From positions 1,116,001 to 1,180,000 of the forward strand of contig JAUZTG010000048.1 of NCBI GenBank assembly GCA_030734395.1: a stretch of 64,000 nt of DNA, written 5' to 3'. Below the pieces are notes generated by a model that searched no databases, had not been told where the DNA came from, and saw only the letters and a list, made by a program, of their open reading frames with translations. Shown in pieces: positions 33,656-44,652 of the stretch (positions are counted from its first letter, which is position 1; every line of letters starts with the position of its first letter). This DNA comes from Sarocladium kiliense (Eukaryota; Ascomycota; Sordariomycetes; Hypocreales; Sarocladiaceae). Made by a program: the position numbers and the translations under genes.

Positions 33656-34262
33656 GTCTTAATGAATTCTCAACATGCAGCCTGACGACGTGATGATGCG
33701 AGGCCCATGGTGGCCGTTTGACTATATTGATAGGCTAGAACTAGCCTCGGATCTGTGCCGAGACCAGCTCGTCTGTTTTCTTAATTCTTGATAGCCGTCG
33801 GCGCCTACGAGAATCATGCTTGAAGTCGCTAAGTAACTAAGACTCAGGGCTTGCACGCGGGTCTTCTCGATAAGCAATCGCCTAGTTAGACCAAGCGAGA
33901 CAGTGCTCGCTCTGGGATCGGCTGCATGTCTCCGACGTCGTCGGGTCGGCTTCCTATTTCCGACTTCCCGGGCCCTTCCCACAATGGAGAAGTCGGGCTA
34001 ATTGAGTGGAGCAGCCTTCTTGCAGGCGAAGATAAGGCAAGGCGAGCCGTTCCACCTCGTGGTCGGCTGTCGTGGCCGCGTAGTGGAGAAACAACGTGGT
34101 CCTGCTCTCTAAGCTTATGTTCTGGCCGGTACAACGCTCAAAAGACGGAGATATTGCAAAGCGAGCATTTAGTAGGATCTTTCTATCTAGTGTTCATCGA
34201 TCTTTAATTCGTGTAATACTTGCAGTGAATCGAATATCTTGCACGGCTATCATTTAATCCTA
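33656..34262. promoter_or_regulatory. Promoter of hydrolase-amidase fusion with GATA motifs
   Basis: The region lies directly upstream of the minus-strand fusion gene and downstream of the oxygenase gene. Four HGATAR-type hexamers occur: TGATAG at 33728-33733 and 33789-33794, CGATAA at 33868-33873 and AGATAA at 34030-34035. These match the binding consensus of AreA/NIT2 nitrogen regulators. Chance expectation is about 1.8 in this length if bases were equal, so the excess is modest. Nitrogen control is inference. Confidence 0.45.
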
Positions 34263-35370
34263 CTATTGGGCCGCTCTGAGTTCAGCTTGGTCGACTCGGC
34301 TTGCGCTTAGTCTTTTCCACACATAGTCCCCAGCCAGTACCGGCTCGTACTTGGAAACTTCATCGTCAGCCAAGCAGCTTTGCAGTGTCCGGATCATCAC
34401 ATTGTAGTTGGCTCCGAAGAAGAAAGGGACCGAGATTCTCTCTTGGCCCGTGACATTCCACACACGATGGACTGTACTGACAAAGTGGTCGTTTGTCCAC
34501 ATGGCCAGCATATCGCCAATGTTGACGACGAAGGTTCCGGGGATTGGAGGCGCCTGAATCCACTCTCCCTCCGCGTTGAGAATCTGCAAGGCCGGTACGG
34601 TACCTGGGGCAAGGATGGTGAAGAGTTCGATGTCGGTATGCGCTCCGATACCCAGAGCATCCGGGTCGGAAGCCTTCTGCGGTGGATAATGAATCAGGCG
34701 CCCCATTGCACCTGGAGTTGAGACGAGCTCGTCAAAGTATGAAGGAGGAAGCTTGAGGACCTCGGCAAAGAGCTTGACCATCCTGCGTGCGAGCGATAGG
34801 ACCTCCGCGTAGTAGTCTGCCACCACGCCCTTGAAACCAGGAAGCTCAGGCCAGACATTTGGCCCTGACATGGGAGTCTCAGCCATGTCTGCCATATCAT
34901 CGTCAGCATTTCTCCGGGCAGGAATCGCGTCGCGAGAACAAACCTTCTTCTTGGCTGGACTTGCTTAATTCAGGATCCAGCTCTTTTTCGTAGCCCCAAT
35001 TGAATGCTTCGTTCACATCCGGCTTGCGAGTCTCGTCTGTTCGCACTTCCGCCGGCGGCTCGTAGCCCCTGAGGATCTTGCTCTGCTTGTAGTTGATCTT
35101 GTTCTTCACTCCGGTGTCCTGGGCGAAGAATCTCTCCGCCATGCTGAAGATGGCATCAACCTTCTCCTCAGGAACGTCATGATCCTTGATGTAGAAGAAT
35201 CCCACTCGAGTGCAGGCGTCGGTCAACTGCTCCAGCAACTGATTATGGGGGGCTTTGAGTGAGATGAGAGGGATCTCGTCAAATGTGGCGTTGCGTGCTG
35301 TGTCCGAGCGTATTGACCTCTGAACCCCCTTGCTGTAGGAGGTAAAACTGAGATTGTCTGTAGTCGCCAT
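34263..35370 (-). CDS. 2-oxoglutarate/Fe(II)-dependent oxygenase (IPNS/F3H-like)
   Basis: Two exons (35370-34944, 34888-34263; 55-bp intron with CTGAC branch site) give 350 residues starting MATTDNLSF. The DIOX_N-type half carries IPLISL, ACTRVGFFYIKDHDVP and FNWGYE. The C-terminal jelly-roll has the iron triad His226/Asp228 (GAHTDIELF) and His283 (VHRVWN), with 2-oxoglutarate-binding Arg293 (RISVPF). It is a soluble non-haem oxygenase that would hydroxylate a small molecule. Fungal thymine-7-hydroxylase belongs to this superfamily and would suit the neighbouring nucleobase-type permease and ureide hydrolase, but the sequence alone does not fix the substrate. It is divergent from the permease gene and shares its promoter. 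Confidence 0.9.
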
Positions 35371-35872
35371 GGTGCTCAACACCTTCGAAATCTCTTGTCT
35401 GGGTATCACGAAGATAACAACTGGTTGACGTGTAGAAGATAGTCTCTATACGCTGTTTCCCTCCATGAGGAAGCCTGCACTGCCCATGACTTGATGTTAA
35501 ATCTGGAGCAGGGCCGGTCCCGGCAGTGCGATGCTCCACAGATAAAGGAACATAACTCGACTTCTAATCTGGAGCTACCTAGTTGCCGCCGGCGCCCGAC
35601 GGGCTTAGACCCTGTTCAATACGCACAACCACATAGTGTCCACGAGTCGGGCAGAGTCCGATAAGCCACGCCGCCAGGGCATCCCGGGGTCCGGGGCGAC
35701 CCCACAACCGATCTTAGTGCAGGGTCCGTCTCCGCCGGTGCTGATACGTTATCTTCGGTACTTGCGGCGGCGAAGAGACTCATAAACTCAGTACGTCGAA
35801 CCCGAAAATGAAGAGATCTGTAGCAGACTCTTTGCGTCAATTCTTTGACAAATCGATCTTACCATTGTTAAG
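35371..35872. promoter_or_regulatory. Divergent promoter of oxygenase and NCS1 permease, GATA-rich
   Basis: The 502-bp region between two divergent start codons contains five HGATAR matches: AGATAA 35412-35417, AGATAG 35437-35442, AGATAA 35540-35545, CGATAA 35659-35664, and TTATCT 35749-35754 (reverse AGATAA). Equal-base expectation is about 1.5 on both strands. The arrangement suggests co-regulation by a GATA-type nitrogen activator such as AreA. Confidence 0.55.
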
Positions 35873-37756
35873 ATGGAGTCGTTACGAGCGAGAGCTTCCG
35901 CCGTGAAAGCGGATGCCCGGTCTAAGACTAGCGTAGAGGGATGGGTTCTCGAGAAACAAGCCATCACATTCGCTGATGAAGGGACATGGAGCAACAAAGA
36001 CACCGATGTGACTCCATTGGAGCGTCGAACCTGGACGAGCTGGACCGTCCTCGGATATTGGATGAGCGATGCGTTGTCGGTGCAGAGCTGGGCTGGTGCA
36101 TCTGCCATCATTGCAGTTGGACTGACGTGGTATGTATTGCTTCTATAGCCATGATGGATGATCTCAGGTTTGCTAACGCATTTAATCAGGAGGGAAGCCG
36201 TTTACTGCCTCATCCTGGGCACCTTCACCATCACAATCCCGTTATGTCTCAACGGCGCGGCCGGTGCCGAGCTCCATGTGCCCTTCCCCGTCATCGCTAG
36301 ATCTGGGTTTGGGTTCTACTTCAGCCGGTTTGCCGTCATTATTCGAATGGCGACTGCGTTATTTTGGCATGGTATGGCAAAGCTCTCAGACACTTGAGAT
36401 TGAATAGTAACTGACCTCATTCGGAACAGCTATCCAAACATACTCAGGCTCGACTGCCATGACTCAGGTCATCCGAGCCATTTGGCCCTCGTATCTCAAC
36501 ATTCCAAACCACCTGCCTGAATCTGCCGGCATTACTACGCAGCAGATGGTCTCCCACTTCATCTTCTGGACTGTCCAGTTCCCTATCCTGCTCATCCCGC
36601 CTCATAAGCTGCGCTGGTTCTTTGTGTTCAAAACAGCCATTGTCCTCACGGCCGCCACGGGTACCGTCATTGGCATGACGCAGCTCGCCAGCGGAACGGG
36701 TGACATCTGGAATCAGCAGCCGACCGTCTCTGGATCTACGCGGGCGTGGCTCATCGTTTCCTCTATGAGCAGCATGACGGGCGGCTGGGCGACCATGGCC
36801 ACCAACGTGGCTGACTTTACGAGATACATGAAGGCGCCTCGGGGTGTATACTGGCAGACACTGTTTGTGCCGGGCATCTGCACGCTTCTTGGCGTGTACG
36901 GAATCATCGGCACATCATCTTCAAAGGTGGTCTATGGCGAAGTAAGCAGCATCCCCTCGCAGTGCCTTTCGTTCATTGGACAAAAAGAGCATGTCAGGTT
37001 TCGCTGACGTTTGCTGACCGTTTGTGATAGTACATCTGGGATCCCCTCGACCTAGCATCTCGTTGGGACGGTCCTGGAGGCAGAGCGGCTGCTTTCTTTG
37101 TCGGCGTCTCCTGGTGTGTTGCCCAGATAGGTACCAACCTTTCCGCCAACGTCATCTCGTGCGCCAACGACATGACGAGTCTGTGGCCCAAATACATCAA
37201 TATCAAGCGCGGCGTCATCATCACTACAATCACGGGTGGCTGGATCATGGTTCCATGGAAGATCATCTCCTCGGCCTCGTCCCTTCTCAGCTTCATGGGC
37301 GCTCTCGGTGTCGTTCTCGCCCCTATCGCCGCTATTCTGGCTGCCGACTACTGGGTAGTGAAGCGCAAAGCCATTGACATCCCGGCTCTGTACAAACGTC
37401 GTGGCCGTTACAACTACGGAAATCGAGCGGGGACCAACTGGCGCGCGGCAGTAGCCATGGCTGTCGGAACTGCGCCCTGTCTTCCTGGCATGGCTGCGGC
37501 TGTGGAACCGTCTCTCGATATTGGAGGCGCGAGTAAGATTTACGCAATGTTCTATCTCTATGGCTTTACGAGCACGTTCTTTGTGTACTGCGTTCAGAAC
37601 TGGATTTGGCCTGCTCGAGATACGCAGGTCGAGGAAACGGTGACGGAAGAGATAATTGTAGTGGATGGAGTGCAGATCGTTAACGACGGGGTCCAGGATG
37701 CACAGGTCCGAAAACTGGCCACGGTGGTTAGCGAGGAGAAAGTCGTTGGAGTATAG
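35873..37756 (+). CDS. NCS1 nucleobase/allantoin-type permease (Fur-like)
   Basis: Four exons (35873-36129, 36190-36371, 36430-36941, 37031-37756) join in frame to 558 residues. The cytosolic N-terminus ends in NKDTDVTPLERRTWTSWTV, the usual NCS1 start, followed by YWMSDALSVQSWAGASA (helix 1) and about eleven more hydrophobic segments, including ATNVADFTRYMK and GTNLSANVISCANDMTSLWPKYINIKRG split across helices 6-8. That sequence context matches the fungal Fur branch (uracil, allantoin, uridine, uric acid). It is a plasma-membrane proton symporter for a nitrogen heterocycle; the exact ligand is not readable. Its promoter is shared with the 2-oxoglutarate oxygenase. Confidence 0.93.
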
Positions 37757-37931
37757 TCTGGGTTGAAGGAAGCAATCGAGTAAAGTAGCTGAGATCATTT
37801 TATTGACATTTGAGCTGTTTGTCAACTAGTCTGATGTTCCATGGCATATCAGCCACTGTATCCACGAGAAGTCCATTTGACCTGCATTTCATTGTTAGTA
37901 ACTCGGCCTTGCGCGCCTTGTACCATCATAA

Positions 37932-39359
37932 TCATGTCGGTTCTGGACTCACTGATTTGGCCGTAATATCCTTGAGATCGTTAAGGCCTAGGTTACCCGC
38001 GTTGACGGCAATCTCCCGCTTCATGATTTCGACTACCTTTGCTACGCCATCAACACCGAAGATGTTGGCGTACATAAAAGGCCGCCCAAGGCCAACAGCG
38101 CGGACTCCTAGGGCAAGCAGCTTGAGCACATCCGTGCCGTAGCGCACACCGCCGTCAGCGTACACCTCGATCTCCTTAAATACCTCTGGAGCCTCGTTGT
38201 AGATCTCAAGAGCAGTCTCAAGGCTGGTCTGAGTGGTGTCCAGCTGGCGACCTCCATGGTTGGAGAGGATGATAGCTGGTACGCCATTTTCGACCGCAAG
38301 TACAGCATCCTCATAGTTGGAGATTCCTTTGAGGACAATGGGCAGGTCGGTCATCTCGGTGAGCCGGCGATACAAATCCCACTAGACAACTGTCAGTCAC
38401 ACGAAAGGTCCGCGGCGCGGCATGGACCCGTTAGCGAACTTACTGTAAAAGACTGATACTGGGTGTTTCTGCAGCTAGTTAGTTGGTTGATCTGAAGGGA
38501 AGAGGATATATGGCACGAGAACATACGCAGAGCCAACGCCGAAACGCTCCGCTCGTTGCCTGATGCTACCAGCTGCCGAGTCCACAGTGAATACGATAGC
38601 TTCAGCGCCGTTTTTCTCGGCTCGAGCGAGCACCTCCGCATTTGAAGTGTCGTTGTTGGTCAGGTATACCTGCCATTGAATCAGTTCCAGTCACAAGAAT
38701 TGTAATAAAGCCCCCAGCCATATTGTGATTGAGTGAACTGGCCTTGGATGGTTGAGGATCACGTACCTGTTGCCACAACACCTGCCCCTCCTCCCTGGCG
38801 TCGTATATTTCCTCCATCGTCTTTGCAGAGTATAAGGATGGCTAAATTGAGTGGCGCACTCCGGTTAGTCATGATCTTCATCGTCCACCTTGGGAATACA
38901 TACCACGTATAGAATGTTGCCCTCTGCGGCACCTTTGACGAGGTTCACCTCGGCTTCAGGATGTCCTCGCTCAGCACGCGCGCAGGGGCTGATGTAGAAC
39001 GGCGCCGAGAAGTTGTGACCCAACATAGTTGTAGGGAGGGAGCTCTCAATATCGGCAATGTCTACCATGACCCGAGGGCGGAAATGGTATTGCTGGAAGA
39101 CCTCGAGATTGGCCGTGTAAGACCATTCCCCAGCTGCGCCGTTTCGGTAGTAGGTATAGTTCGTGATCGGCAAATAGTGGCGCGCTGCCCAATCGAAGTC
39201 TGGAATAGCGACCATGTCGTCAAGGTCCGGGAGCTCACCGGCTGGGAGATCTTTCAGGGCGACATCAATACCTGTGTCAGGCTCATTGAGGAAGGGCCGA
39301 GCGGCCAGAGCTCCGCCGACCAGGATGGCGGTAGCACCGCAGATCTGAACTGTTCTCAT
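37932..39359 (-). CDS. FMN-dependent 2-hydroxyacid oxidoreductase with signal peptide
   Basis: Five exons (39359-38904, 38841-38767, 38669-38527, 38468-38444, 38381-37932) join in frame to 382 residues. The N-terminal about 20 residues (MRTVQICGATAILVGGALA) are a secretion signal, unusual for this family. The (beta/alpha)8 flavoenzyme fold is shown by RPRVMVDI, SAPFYISPCA, LPIVLKGI with the flavin-contacting Lys, SNHGGRQLD with the catalytic His, and DGGVRYGTDVLK..LGRPF. There is no cytochrome b5 domain, so it is an L-lactate-oxidase/glycolate-oxidase-like enzyme rather than flavocytochrome b2. If it uses oxygen it would generate H2O2 in the secretory path or outside the cell. It converges with the permease gene (175 bp apart). 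Exon 4 is only 25 nt. Confidence 0.88.
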
Positions 39360-40032
39360 GATTCTGGTTGTTGGTTAAGAGCTCCGGGGACTGTAAATCC
39401 AATGGAGAACAAGTTGCAAATCTGTCAGAGTTGTAGAGCTCCGTGTGAAGGGAGTAAGAGTTCGAGAGAAGCAGAGCGGGAGGACGCGACGGAACCCTTA
39501 ATACGTGCTCACATCCAGAAGGAGTCGAAATCCAGTACCTGCATGCCTCTCTACTTAGTCTGCGTCACATTAATGGATGAAAAAGGCAGGACGAAACGTG
39601 CGTAAATTAGTTGCATCCACTTACATGCATGACATAGCTACATTATGTGGTACTGCTTCACTTCCCCCATAGGGCCAAGATATACTAACTGCGATCCCAA
39701 GCCCACCACCTTCCTTCGGACCTCAATAGTGTCGGTCGAATCGTCATGCCGAGCCCTCGTGCCGAATTGTCACGCTTTGTAAGTCGGCGCGACACCTGGT
39801 TTAAGCTTGTTTGGCCCCGGGCTGCATTCCGTAGTAGTACAGTGGACCTACATCAAGGTTTGTGGTGGATTACTCTGAGAAGATTGCCAATGCACCCGAT
39901 AGAAACCTTTGATGGGATCGCAAGTTCCTTACCCGGTATGACCGCATGTAAGTGTTGAGTTGTTCAAAATTTGCGGGATCCTATCTATGTACTTGGAACC
40001 CCAAGGGACAGTGCTGTCCAACCAACTATATC
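39360..40032. other. Intergenic: FMN enzyme promoter and hydrolase 3' flank
   Basis: This contains the promoter of the FMN enzyme gene and the downstream flank of the TAP-like hydrolase. ORFs here overlap the gene or are too short, and none is supported. Confidence 0.45.
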
Positions 40033-41535
40033 TCAAGACTGGTAAATAGAACCATCCCTTGGGAGTTTGCCTGTAGCAAAGAAAGCATCTATCGCATCTC
40101 GCGTGTCTCCAAGCATCACATGACTCGTGTGCCCTGTGCCGTTCCTTGTAATGCTTACTGCTGTCGGTAGCTGCTCTCTCACGCCATTTGCCCACACAAT
40201 ACTGCACTCTGGATCAAACACCGAGTTAACGAGCAAGACCGGCGGGGCCGTTTCCACCATAACTCTATCCAGGGGCTGCTGTGGGAACGTCGTGTTCGTC
40301 GGCCAACCAATGCACATAGACTGGTAATACCAGCTCTGCGTGACGCCTTTTGTGATGGGCACAAAGGGCTTCACAGCCTCAAGGCGCTGTATGAGATCCT
40401 GCTCTGTGGTGCCGCTATGTTTCCAATCTTGGCATCCGATCGCGATGCTAGCATATGGTGAAAAGCCATCCGGATCCGGGGTTTCCGACGTCATCAAAGA
40501 GGCTGAGATCGCGGACGCGTTGCCTCGAGCCGCCATGGCCAGGCTAGTCGCGAGATCCACCCAGCCTTCGGGGAAGGACACGAGGCTGCTCTGCACGGCA
40601 ATCATCAAGTCTTCGAATGTGACATTTGGCTGGCAGGCATTGTTGCAAGCCGGTGCTGGGAGGGGTGAGAGAGAAGCGTTGCGGGTGATCTGCTCGAACA
40701 CCACCTTCGTGTCGTTGATGCCCGCCTTCAGCGCGCAGTCATCTTGACTGTCGCACCACTTGAAGAATTGGTTCAGCGTCGCCTCGAATGTTGTCGCTTC
40801 CGAGAAAAGAGTGCTGATCTCCGATTGTGAATGGTCGACAATACCATCGAATACCATACGCCCGGCCTCCTTAGGGAACAATTCCAGGTATGTTGATCCG
40901 ATCATCGATCCATAAGACAAGCCCAAGAAGTCGAATTGCTCCGCCCCAAGCGCTCTGCGGACCACTTCATGATCTTTGGCCACATGGATAGTATCGAGAT
41001 GATCAATAAGTGGCCCGGTTAGGCTAGCACAGCTCTCTCCAAGATCCTGACCATATCGTTTCGCTGCCTCGTACGTCTTGGTGCTGTTGATGAGAGTCTG
41101 CACACGCCGGTTGAAGATCTTTGGGTTGCACTTGACTGGCGTGCTTGTCCCAACACCGCGAGGATCCAGTCCAATAAGGTCGTACATCTCCATCACATTC
41201 TTATTAAACCTAAATTCCGGCTCCTGGAGGCCTTCCGCGATAAGCCCCCTTGTAGCACCACCTGGACCACCCGGGTTCACAAAGAGAGGTCCACGGATGC
41301 TGCGCCCCGTCGCGTTCAACCTCGTGAGGCCGAGAGTGATTGTGCGATTGTCGAGGGGCTGGATTGAACTGCCGCTCTTGTACGCGAGAGGGACCGTAAT
41401 CTCGCCACAGGCTAGCCTGGAGGGTATTCCTCGGGGACATCGTACCCATTCGATGGAGGCCTTGGTGGTTGAGAATGCTCCGCATGTGCTAACGAGTGCC
41501 AGTATGGAGGCGAAGCTGCGCCACGAGATCTGCAT
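40033..41535 (-). CDS. Secreted TAP-like alpha/beta hydrolase (peptidase S33 type)
   Basis: A single exon of 500 residues starts at ATG 41535; the in-frame GTG further upstream is not a likely start. A signal peptide covers about residues 1-22. The alpha/beta hydrolase core has the oxyanion-region motif GPLFVNPGGPGGA, the DLIGLDPRGVG strand, a nucleophile elbow GLSYGSMIG, and a late block with VLLVNSVFDPECS (Asp) and GTGHTSHVM (His). The C-terminal third matches the TAP-like domain of tripeptidyl aminopeptidases from Streptomyces and fungi. Several N-glycosylation sequons (NRT, NAT, NST, NTT, NGT) fit an extracellular enzyme. It probably trims short peptides; ester substrates are possible. 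Confidence 0.9.
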   Translation of the reverse strand: MQISWRSFASILALVSTCGAFSTTKASIEWVRCPRGIPSRLACGEITVPLAYKSGSSIQPLDNRTITLGLTRLNATGRSIRGPLFVNPGGPGGATRGLIAEGLQEPEFRFNKNVMEMYDLIGLDPRGVGTSTPVKCNPKIFNRRVQTLINSTKTYEAAKRYGQDLGESCASLTGPLIDHLDTIHVAKDHEVVRRALGAEQFDFLGLSYGSMIGSTYLELFPKEAGRMVFDGIVDHSQSEISTLFSEATTFEATLNQFFKWCDSQDDCALKAGINDTKVVFEQITRNASLSPLPAPACNNACQPNVTFEDLMIAVQSSLVSFPEGWVDLATSLAMAARGNASAISASLMTSETPDPDGFSPYASIAIGCQDWKHSGTTEQDLIQRLEAVKPFVPITKGVTQSWYYQSMCIGWPTNTTFPQQPLDRVMVETAPPVLLVNSVFDPECSIVWANGVREQLPTAVSITRNGTGHTSHVMLGDTRDAIDAFFATGKLPRDGSIYQS

Positions 41536-42277
41536 TGTGTGCCGGCGATACACTTATTGAATGGTATTGTTGCTGCTCGAGCACAGAGACGACCTCCCAA
41601 TTTAGCCCCAGAACTCTTCCGCAGGTCACCGTCTATATGAGTATTTCTCTCCCTGACACTTCTCCAAGGTCTAGAACTTGAATAGTCGTTTGCGTCCTCG
41701 CCAAATGTGGTTTCATACGTAAAAGAAAACAGCTACAACTGACCTTCCAAAGTGTGGCTACTACTCCACGTGCTAACCTCATGGTGCTCGATACGCCGGA
41801 TGCGGATGGTGGCGTTGATCCACGACGACACCACAGCTAGCGTGCGAGCTGTCTACGGAAAGTCGGGTTCCGAAATATGCAATTATCTCTCAAACCAGTA
41901 TGTGACGCCTTCACGAAGACAACGCCACTTAGAGATCGTCCCTGGCCTTATCGACCTAGCTCGGTGCGCAAAGCCTATAATGGAGAGGTTCGCCGGAAGC
42001 CGTTAAAACACGTTATCTTATCGAACTGCGATACAGCTTGCATTACATTTGATGTCGCTTGTTGTTGCTGGAGCTTCTTTGGGGAACTAAAGGCCAGAGG
42101 GCGACCAATGCAGACTCAACTTTAGCTACATTGTATTGCGGGTCGTTCCTTGATTCGCCCGGGTGAGTGTAGCATTTGGAGCAAGGTTTTATGTTCTTTG
42201 TAATCTTGCGAAGAAGAGAGTAACCCACCGGTGAAGCTTTCATATAGTTTGGTTGGTGATCTACCTGATATGGCACT
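41536..42277. other. Intergenic: TAP-like promoter and oxidase 3' flank
   Basis: This contains the promoter of the TAP-like hydrolase and the 3' flank of the multicopper oxidase. The ORFs at 41752-42125 carry no family signal. Confidence 0.45.
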
Positions 42278-44652
42278 TTACTTCCAGGCCTCACAGTTCT
42301 TCTTTGCCCCAATCGCACCAGCGCTATCACTGAGAGCCTGCATCTCATTCCCAAGTACTTGAAACGCCATGCTCATGCCACTGGCTTGGTGCCACATGAT
42401 ATGGCAGTGTAGCGCCCATATCCCCTCGTGGTCAGCATGAAATCTCAAAACAACGTAGCCGTAGGCAGGCACGTAGACCGTGTCCTTTTGCAAGGGATCG
42501 ATCACGTTGAATGGACCTCCTCTGGGTTCTACATCGTTGAAAGGGTTATAGTAGTCCCAACCACCGTTGCCACCGTGGGTGGCGACGACATAGAAGTCAT
42601 GGCCATGCTTCGCAAGGCATTAGAAAAGGTACTATATGAGGGTTCACTGCGCGTTCAGCTTTGAATCCGACTTACCAGATGGAATGGATGACCAGTACCG
42701 TCGATGTTGTTGATCGTCAACTCGACCCAGGCGCTTGAAGGTCCAGTCCACGGAACTAGCTGATTCCCGTCCCATTCGTCTCGGGGCAGTGCAAGAAGCG
42801 GTATGCTCTGCGGCTGCCAGGATGTTCGATTGACCACACCTTGCGGAATCCCGTGATTGTGGTCCAAGACTTCCACCACTGACCAGATCATGAACTTATG
42901 GTCTGGGTCAGGGAGGGTTGTGGATTGCTTTGCGCCTTTCAATCCCTGGAGGCTCAAGAACGTCGACGCATCGGAGTCATTGCTCGGAGACAGATCGTGT
43001 GGTCTTTTCGACGAGACAGAGAACCACTGAACAGGCTCGAGAGCGTGGTTAGGCTCCATGAAGTACCTGAGGAAGAGTAAGCTCTTTACACTGGACTGTA
43101 TGAGAGCGAAGGCTCATCTAAACGAACTCATTGTCTAGCCCAATACGAAGTAAGCTGTCCTCATCTGCGACTGTCTGGTCGAAGGTCAAGATCATGTCAA
43201 CCCGCTCTGCCGGATACAATACCCCAACTGAGGAAGCTAGGTGCGCCTCTACTGGAAGACCTCCGTCGACGGTTATGACTTGCAATGTTGCGTCAGGTGT
43301 CGTCAGTGTTATCCCAGTCATTGAGCTACCAGAGTAGTCAGCTACCTGGGTTATTCTTATGTGAATCAGGCTTTACATACCCAACGTTTACCACGCGCAG
43401 TCTATACTTCAGCCGCTTGTCGAGCTGAAGATAAGGCGCTTGGATATCTATGCAACTCACAGGCTGCGCTGGGACGGCATTGGAGCACTCAAACTTGCCC
43501 ATTCCGTTTATAAGAAGTGAGTCCGGACAAGGCTAGACGCATGTATTTAGCACAGAAGTCTTCCTTTGAGGCCCTGGACTACAGTTGTTCAACCTTACCT
43601 CGAAGCCTTCGCTTTTATAGCTCATGAACTTGGAGAGTACATCAGCAGACTGGGGATGATACCAGTCGCCAATCATGAGAAGGACTTCTTTGTCGTACTC
43701 AATCCCAGCGTGGGTGGGCGGCAACGGCGACCCAGGATCATGGACGATGAGACCGCCGTATAAGCCGTCGGCGCGATGCGCTTCGGAGTGAGCGTGATAC
43801 CTTTAGAAGAATAATATCAGCCTTCATGACAGCCCCAGAAACATTGAGCTCAGCATTAAGCTTGTACCAAAAGGTTCCGGCTTGATCACCGATGGGAACT
43901 TTGTACAAGAACCGTTTTCCCGACGGTATGGCACATTGGGTAATGCCGATTGGGCCATCCATCTCATTCGCTCCTTTATATGAGTTTTCGTTAGTAGATG
44001 TTGCTGAGACGAATTTGGTCGTGGCCGCATGCATGAGCAGGGAAGGTTCCAGAACGTCGCATACCGATCATGTGCAGCCCATGCCAATGCATCGAGACAT
44101 TCTCCCCAGATAGATTTATCACTTCGACTTCGAGCATATCACCGGAGCGAGCCTCGATAGTTGGCCCGGGGAATTGGCCTTCAAGATACCTTGTTAGTCA
44201 TTCGGTTACTGAATAGGGTGAAGCTCGAACAGGCTTATCCTTGGTCGTGACGGGGACAACGCCAAGGGTAGAGTACCATTGATCTGGAAGACTCGCTTCT
44301 GCACTCCATCTGGAGATAGCAAAGACTTCGTAATAGTCCACGAGAGTCGTTGAGTTGTTGACGTACGACCGGCATGATCTTCTGGGCGCAGGATTATCCC
44401 GAACGACAAGTCCTGTCTGGCATCCGCGGGGCGGATAATGTTGACGTAGGGAAAGCTGTCGAAATTAAGTTGCCAATATAGGTTCAGAACAACAATGAAG
44501 ACAACTAATAGAGGTATAATAGAGAGTGCTAGAATCGATCTGCGGCGAGGCAGGCATGGAGTGCGACCGCGCCGATTCGCGCTGTTAGGAACTTGCATCC
44601 GCAGTGCGCGACTACCTTCCCGGGGGATACTTGCGCTTTCGACATCAGTCAT
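42278..44652 (-). CDS. Multicopper oxidase (laccase-like) with N-terminal membrane anchor
   Basis: Eight exons (44652-44277, 44178-44065, 43973-43868, 43800-43599, 43532-43381, 43325-43128, 43066-42676, 42607-42278) join in frame to 622 residues. All four copper-ligand regions are intact: HWHG, WYHAHS, HPFHLHGHDF and HCHIMWHQASGM; the last places Met in the axial T1 position. Instead of a cleavable signal there is a 38-residue basic tail and a single hydrophobic helix (about 39-61, SILALSIIPLLVVFIVVLNLYW), so the enzyme should be a type II membrane protein with its catalytic part outside the cytosol. It oxidises phenolic or metal substrates using O2. Ascomycete laccases, Fet3 and Abr1-type pigment oxidases are alternatives that sequence alone does not separate. 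Confidence 0.92.

Noticed and set aside
33143..33685. 180-codon plus-strand ORF opposite the fusion gene
   Set aside because: Exact antisense shadow of the strongly supported minus-strand coding sequence.
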